Part shown: piece by piece, positions 54,165 through 56,780 of the stretch
Layout of the letters: every line of letters begins with the position of its first letter
Position numbering within the stretch: position 1 is the first letter of the stretch
Source: CAUTXO01 sp963542625
GTDB taxonomy: Bacteria > Campylobacterota > Campylobacteria > Campylobacterales > SZUA-545
NCBI GenBank assembly: GCA_963542625.1
Contig: CAUTXO010000006.1
Location: 1 to 56,780 of the forward strand
Reading direction: 5' to 3'
Length of the DNA stretch: 56,780 nucleotides
The notes under the pieces: generated by a model
Databases searched by the model: none
Seen by the model: only the letters and a program-made list of their open reading frames with translations
Told to the model about the DNA's origin: nothing
Program-made: the position numbers and the translations under genes

Positions 54165-54878
54165 ATGGGACGAGCATTTGAATACAGACGAGCGGCAAAA
54201 GAAAAGCGCTGGGCGAATATGTCGCGCATTTTTCCAAAGCTAGCAAAGGCAATTACCGTAGCGGCAAAGATAGGCGGGCCGGATAAGGATCTAAACCCAA
54301 CGCTCCGCACGGCGATTATGAACGCCAAGGCGCAAAATATGCCAAAAGATAACATCGACGCCGCCATCAAACGCGCTAGCGGCAAAGAAGCAAACGACCT
54401 AATAGAAATCACCTACGAGGGCAAAGGGCCTGGCGGTGTGCTTTTTTACGTGGAATGCCTAACGAACAACACCACGCGCACCATCGCAAACATTAAGATG
54501 ATCTTTAGCAAAAGCGGCGGGCAGGTGGTAAATAGCGGCTCACTTGAATTTATGTTTTCACGCAAGGCGGTTTTTGAGTTTGCTAAGGCAGAGCTTGACC
54601 TTGACCTTGACGCGCTTGAGCTTGAGCTAATTGACGCGGGGCTTGAAGAGATTGAAGTTGATGAAAATACCGTTTATGCTTACGCCGATTATAAGGATTT
54701 TAACGCGATGTCAAAGGCCTTGGAGCAGCAGGGCATTGCGGTGCAAAACGCCTCTTTAGCGCGCGTGGCGAACACGCCGGCGGAGTTTGAGCCAGATATC
54801 CTAGAGCAAAACGAGCGGCTCATAGAAAAGCTAGAAGACGACGAAGACGTGCAGCAGGTTTTCACGAATATTGCGTAA
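54165..54878 (+). CDS. YebC/TACO1 family protein
   Basis: A 237-residue protein of the YebC family, described as transcriptional regulators and, more recently, as factors helping ribosomes through difficult peptide sequences. Clear family start G-R-A-F-E-Y-R-R-A-A-K and blocks I-T-Y-E-G-x-G-P-G-G and T-N-N-x-x-R-T. It follows phoH by 9 nt with an AAAGG RBS. Confidence 0.92.
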   Translation: MGRAFEYRRAAKEKRWANMSRIFPKLAKAITVAAKIGGPDKDLNPTLRTAIMNAKAQNMPKDNIDAAIKRASGKEANDLIEITYEGKGPGGVLFYVECLTNNTTRTIANIKMIFSKSGGQVVNSGSLEFMFSRKAVFEFAKAELDLDLDALELELIDAGLEEIEVDENTVYAYADYKDFNAMSKALEQQGIAVQNASLARVANTPAEFEPDILEQNERLIEKLEDDEDVQQVFTNIA

Positions 54879-55164
54879 GGCTTTGGCGCGGGGATCTTTT
54901 AGATCTTGAGCGTCCCCGCGCCCGCCGTGTTTAGATCTTAGGCTTAGATCTTGACGTTTAGGTCTTAGCGCCCGTTCGTCAAAGATCTTGCGGCCCCGCC
55001 CCGCGCTTAGATCTTGAGCTTGGATCTTGCAGATCTTGTGCGTCCTGCGCCCGCTACCGTGCTTAGATCTTGAACGCCCCGCACCCGCGCACTCAGCGCT
55101 TAAGATTTAGCCCCGCCAAGATCTTACCCCCCGTCCGTTAAAGATCCTGCACCCCCGCTCCCGT
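54879..55164. repeat. RGATCY array between yebC and the Sel1 gene
   Basis: No gene. A hand count gives 11 GATC sites, all RGATCY, separated by C-rich words. A longer motif (TAGATCTTGAGCG followed by CCCGCGCCCGC-like sequence) recurs at about 54900, 55010 and 55065, so units of 45-60 bp have also been copied. C6 and C5 tracts occur near 55127 and 55151. Confidence 0.75.
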
Positions 55165-55195
55165 TAAAATTTTTAAGTGGGGGGGGGGGCATAAT
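55165..55195 (+). promoter_or_regulatory. Sel1-gene promoter with an 11-G spacer tract
   Basis: A -35-like A-A-T-T-T-T-T-A-A-G-T ends at 55178, then 11 consecutive G (55179-55189), then CATAAT (55190-55195) as the -10. The ATG is 31 nt further on. A poly-G tract placed in the promoter spacer can change length by slippage and turn transcription up or down; the mechanism is known elsewhere, and its action here is inference. Confidence 0.65.
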
Positions 55196-55225
55196 ACACA
55201 ATCTCTAAAAATCAAAGGAAATAAA

Positions 55226-55906
55226 ATGAATTTTTTACGCTCTGGGCTAGTAGCACTTGGCATTCTTAGCCTTTGCCACGCGGAGTTCGACGCCAGCAAA
55301 TTGCAAAAGGAATGCAACGCGGGCAAGGCGGAGAGTTGCTATGAGCTAGGTTTTGCATACGCGGAAGGAGAAGGCGTGGAGCAAGACTACAAAAAGGCAG
55401 CCGAGTTCTCAAAAAAAGCCTGCGATCTTGGGAGTGGTAGCGCTTGCACTGTGCTAAGTTCTTTATATTTTCAAGGGCAAGGCGTAACGCAAGATTACAA
55501 TAAGGCTATTGAACTTAACGAGAAAGCTTGCAACAAGCTTGGCGATAGCAACAGTTGTTTGCTTTTGGGGGTGTCTTACGAGAACGGGCGTGGCGTGGAG
55601 CAAAACTACAAAAAGGCGGTCGAGCTTTTGAATAAGGCTTGCAATCTTGATAACGGTATGGCTTGCACGCAATTAATATCTTTGTGTATCAAAGAAAAAG
55701 ATTTTAAAAACATAATAGAACCTTCGCAAAAAGCCTGCGAGCTTGGCGATGGCGAAGGTTGTGTTTTTTTGGGAGCTTTATATGACGACGGACTAGGTGT
55801 AAGGCAAAACAGGCAAATGGCAAAGGAATTGTTTGGTAAGGCTTGCGATTTGGGGTTTCAACCTGGTTGCGATGCATACAAAGAACTAAACGAGCAGGGG
55901 TATTAG
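55226..55906 (+). CDS. Secreted Sel1-repeat, Hcp-like cysteine-rich protein
   Basis: A 226-residue protein with a signal peptide (about 1-19, cleavage near H-A-E). About five Sel1/TPR-like repeats follow (A-x-x-Y-x-x-G-x-G-V-x-Q-D-Y-K-K-A). Each repeat ends in a C-x7-8-C pair: C-N-A-G-K-A-E-S-C, C-D-L-G-S-G-S-A-C and four more, the disulfide-clamped arrangement of Helicobacter Hcp proteins. The fourth repeat is short and degenerate. The partner is unknown. RBS AAAGGA is good. Its promoter contains the G11 tract. Confidence 0.88.
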   Translation: MNFLRSGLVALGILSLCHAEFDASKLQKECNAGKAESCYELGFAYAEGEGVEQDYKKAAEFSKKACDLGSGSACTVLSSLYFQGQGVTQDYNKAIELNEKACNKLGDSNSCLLLGVSYENGRGVEQNYKKAVELLNKACNLDNGMACTQLISLCIKEKDFKNIIEPSQKACELGDGEGCVFLGALYDDGLGVRQNRQMAKELFGKACDLGFQPGCDAYKELNEQGY

Positions 55907-56780
55907 TTGGTGGCTAGGCTTTTAGATCTTAGTCAGTCGTAAGCGCGGATCTTGGCAAGATCTTGCGCTTTGGTGCGTGCTGGATTTGTGCGCTAGGGTC
56001 AAGATCTTAGGTTTGGGTTTTCTTGCTTTGTATTAGCTTTGCTGGGGCGCGGATCTTGTGAGATCTTGGTGGTGGTTTGGATCTTGTAGCGCTTGCGCTT
56101 GGATCTTGCACCTGTTAGATCTGCTACCAAAGATCCACCGACCGCTAAGATCCAGCACCCGCACGACGCACGCCACCCGTGCTTGGCTCTTGAGCTTGGC
56201 GTGAGATCTTAAACCTTTGGCGAGCGCTTGGCTTGTGGGCGAGTGTGGATCTTGAGTGCTGGCGTTGTGTTTAGATCTTAGATCTTTGGGCTTGGATCTT
56301 GGCTAGGCGGGTGGTTAGATCTTAGGCGCGGCTTAGCCTTGTAAGATCTTGCGCGGATTTTGATGTGGTAAGCGCTGGCGCTTGGATCTTGCACCTGTTA
56401 GATCTGCCGCTAAAGATCTACGCACTTTGCATTCAAGATCCGCCGCCGCCAAGATCTAGGACTTGGGTTTCTTTTTGCATTAGCTTTGCTGTGGTTGCGG
56501 ATCTTATAGCGTGTGGCTAGATCTTAAACCTTTAGCAAGCGCTTGGTTTTAGATTCTAGCTTGCCGTGAGGGTGGATCTTGCGTGGCGCGGCGTGTGTGG
56601 TGCTGGATTAGCGCTTGCGGTTTTTCTTTGGGCTGGGTTAGTGCTTGGATCTTAGGCTTAGATTTTAGCGCTCGCCCCCCCCCCACACGTAGATCTTGCA
56701 AATCTTGTAGCGCTCCCCCCCCGCACTGGATCTTGTGGCTGGCGCACGGGCGCGGATCTTGCAAGATCTTAAGCTTAGAT
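55907..56780. repeat. Large RGATCY array with shuffled modules
   Basis: About 870 bp without a supportable gene. A hand count finds 31 GATC sites, every one RGATCY (A or G before, T or C after); about 3-4 GATC of any kind would be expected. Larger modules recur: TTGGATCTTGCACCTG at about 56100 and 56382, TTAGCTTTGCTG at about 56035 and 56480, and AGATCTTAAACCTTT at about 56214 and 56520, in a changed order. C10 (56675-56684) and C8 (56715-56722) tracts lie near the right end. Confidence 0.85.

Noticed and set aside
56549..56764. A leftward 71-codon reading frame at the window end
   Set aside because: It is made of repeat-coded Q-D-L/Q-D-P residues with no RBS or homology-like core.
55907..56780. 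CRISPR array or phage att region
   Set aside because: The repeats are 6 bp palindromes with variable 9-27 bp spacing; there is no constant 25-40 bp direct repeat, no unique spacers and no cas genes.

Overview
The window is chromosomal DNA from a member of the Campylobacterota, most likely Campylobacter or a close relative. Three things point there. The order of core genes matches: tRNA-Thr/Tyr/Gly/Thr, tuf, rpmG, tRNA-Trp, secE, nusG, rplKAJL, rpoB, rpoC, rpsL, rpsG, fusA; then rppH-lysC-hobA-holB-folP; then fabZ-lpxA-clpX-mreB-mreC. HobA is a Campylobacterota DnaA partner. A paired dynamin operon and a fused ispDF are also present. The species cannot be named from the sequence alone.

Layout: 1-3.4 kb is a cytochrome c plus TorA-type periplasmic S/N-oxide reductase operon. 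3.4-4.8 kb is a Na+-coupled NSS transporter. 4.8-21.5 kb is the translation/transcription super-cluster, opened by a consensus sigma70 promoter. 21.5-22.2 kb is an MnmC-like methyltransferase. 22.3-24.3 kb is an A/T-rich type II restriction-modification cassette. 24.3-31.8 kb is a leftward operon from rppH through lysC, hobA, holB and folP to a giant MFS-acyltransferase-acyl-ACP synthetase fusion. 31.9-37.4 kb holds hemW, terC, atpE, ubiD and ribE. 37.4-39.3 kb is a wrecked mcrBC locus. 39.3-45.0 kb is galE plus the mreCB-clpX-lpxA-fabZ operon. 45.2-49.2 kb is the dynamin-like pair. 49.3-52.3 kb is ispDF-pgpA-mgtE. Then follow a structured ~182-nt RNA (6S-like), PIN-PhoH, yebC, and a Sel1/Hcp-type secreted protein behind an 11-G tract in its promoter.

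The most striking signal is a highly iterated degenerate palindrome, RGATCY (mostly AGATCT or GGATCT). It packs the intergenic gaps with a typical spacing of 11-14 bp. By hand count, 31 of 31 GATC sites in the last ~870 bp are RGATCY, where about 3 GATC of any kind would be expected. The motif has also entered genes as in-frame low-complexity insertions in Aas, HemW, UbiD and a dynamin-like protein. In Aas the sites sit at multiples of 9 bp. The acquired restriction-modification cassette does not share the bias: 9 GATC in ~2 kb, of which 2 are RGATCY. The motif therefore behaves like a genome-specific iterated element, comparable in style to cyanobacterial HIP1 or to DNA-uptake words. Its function is unknown.

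No rRNA, CRISPR array, insertion sequence or prophage was seen.
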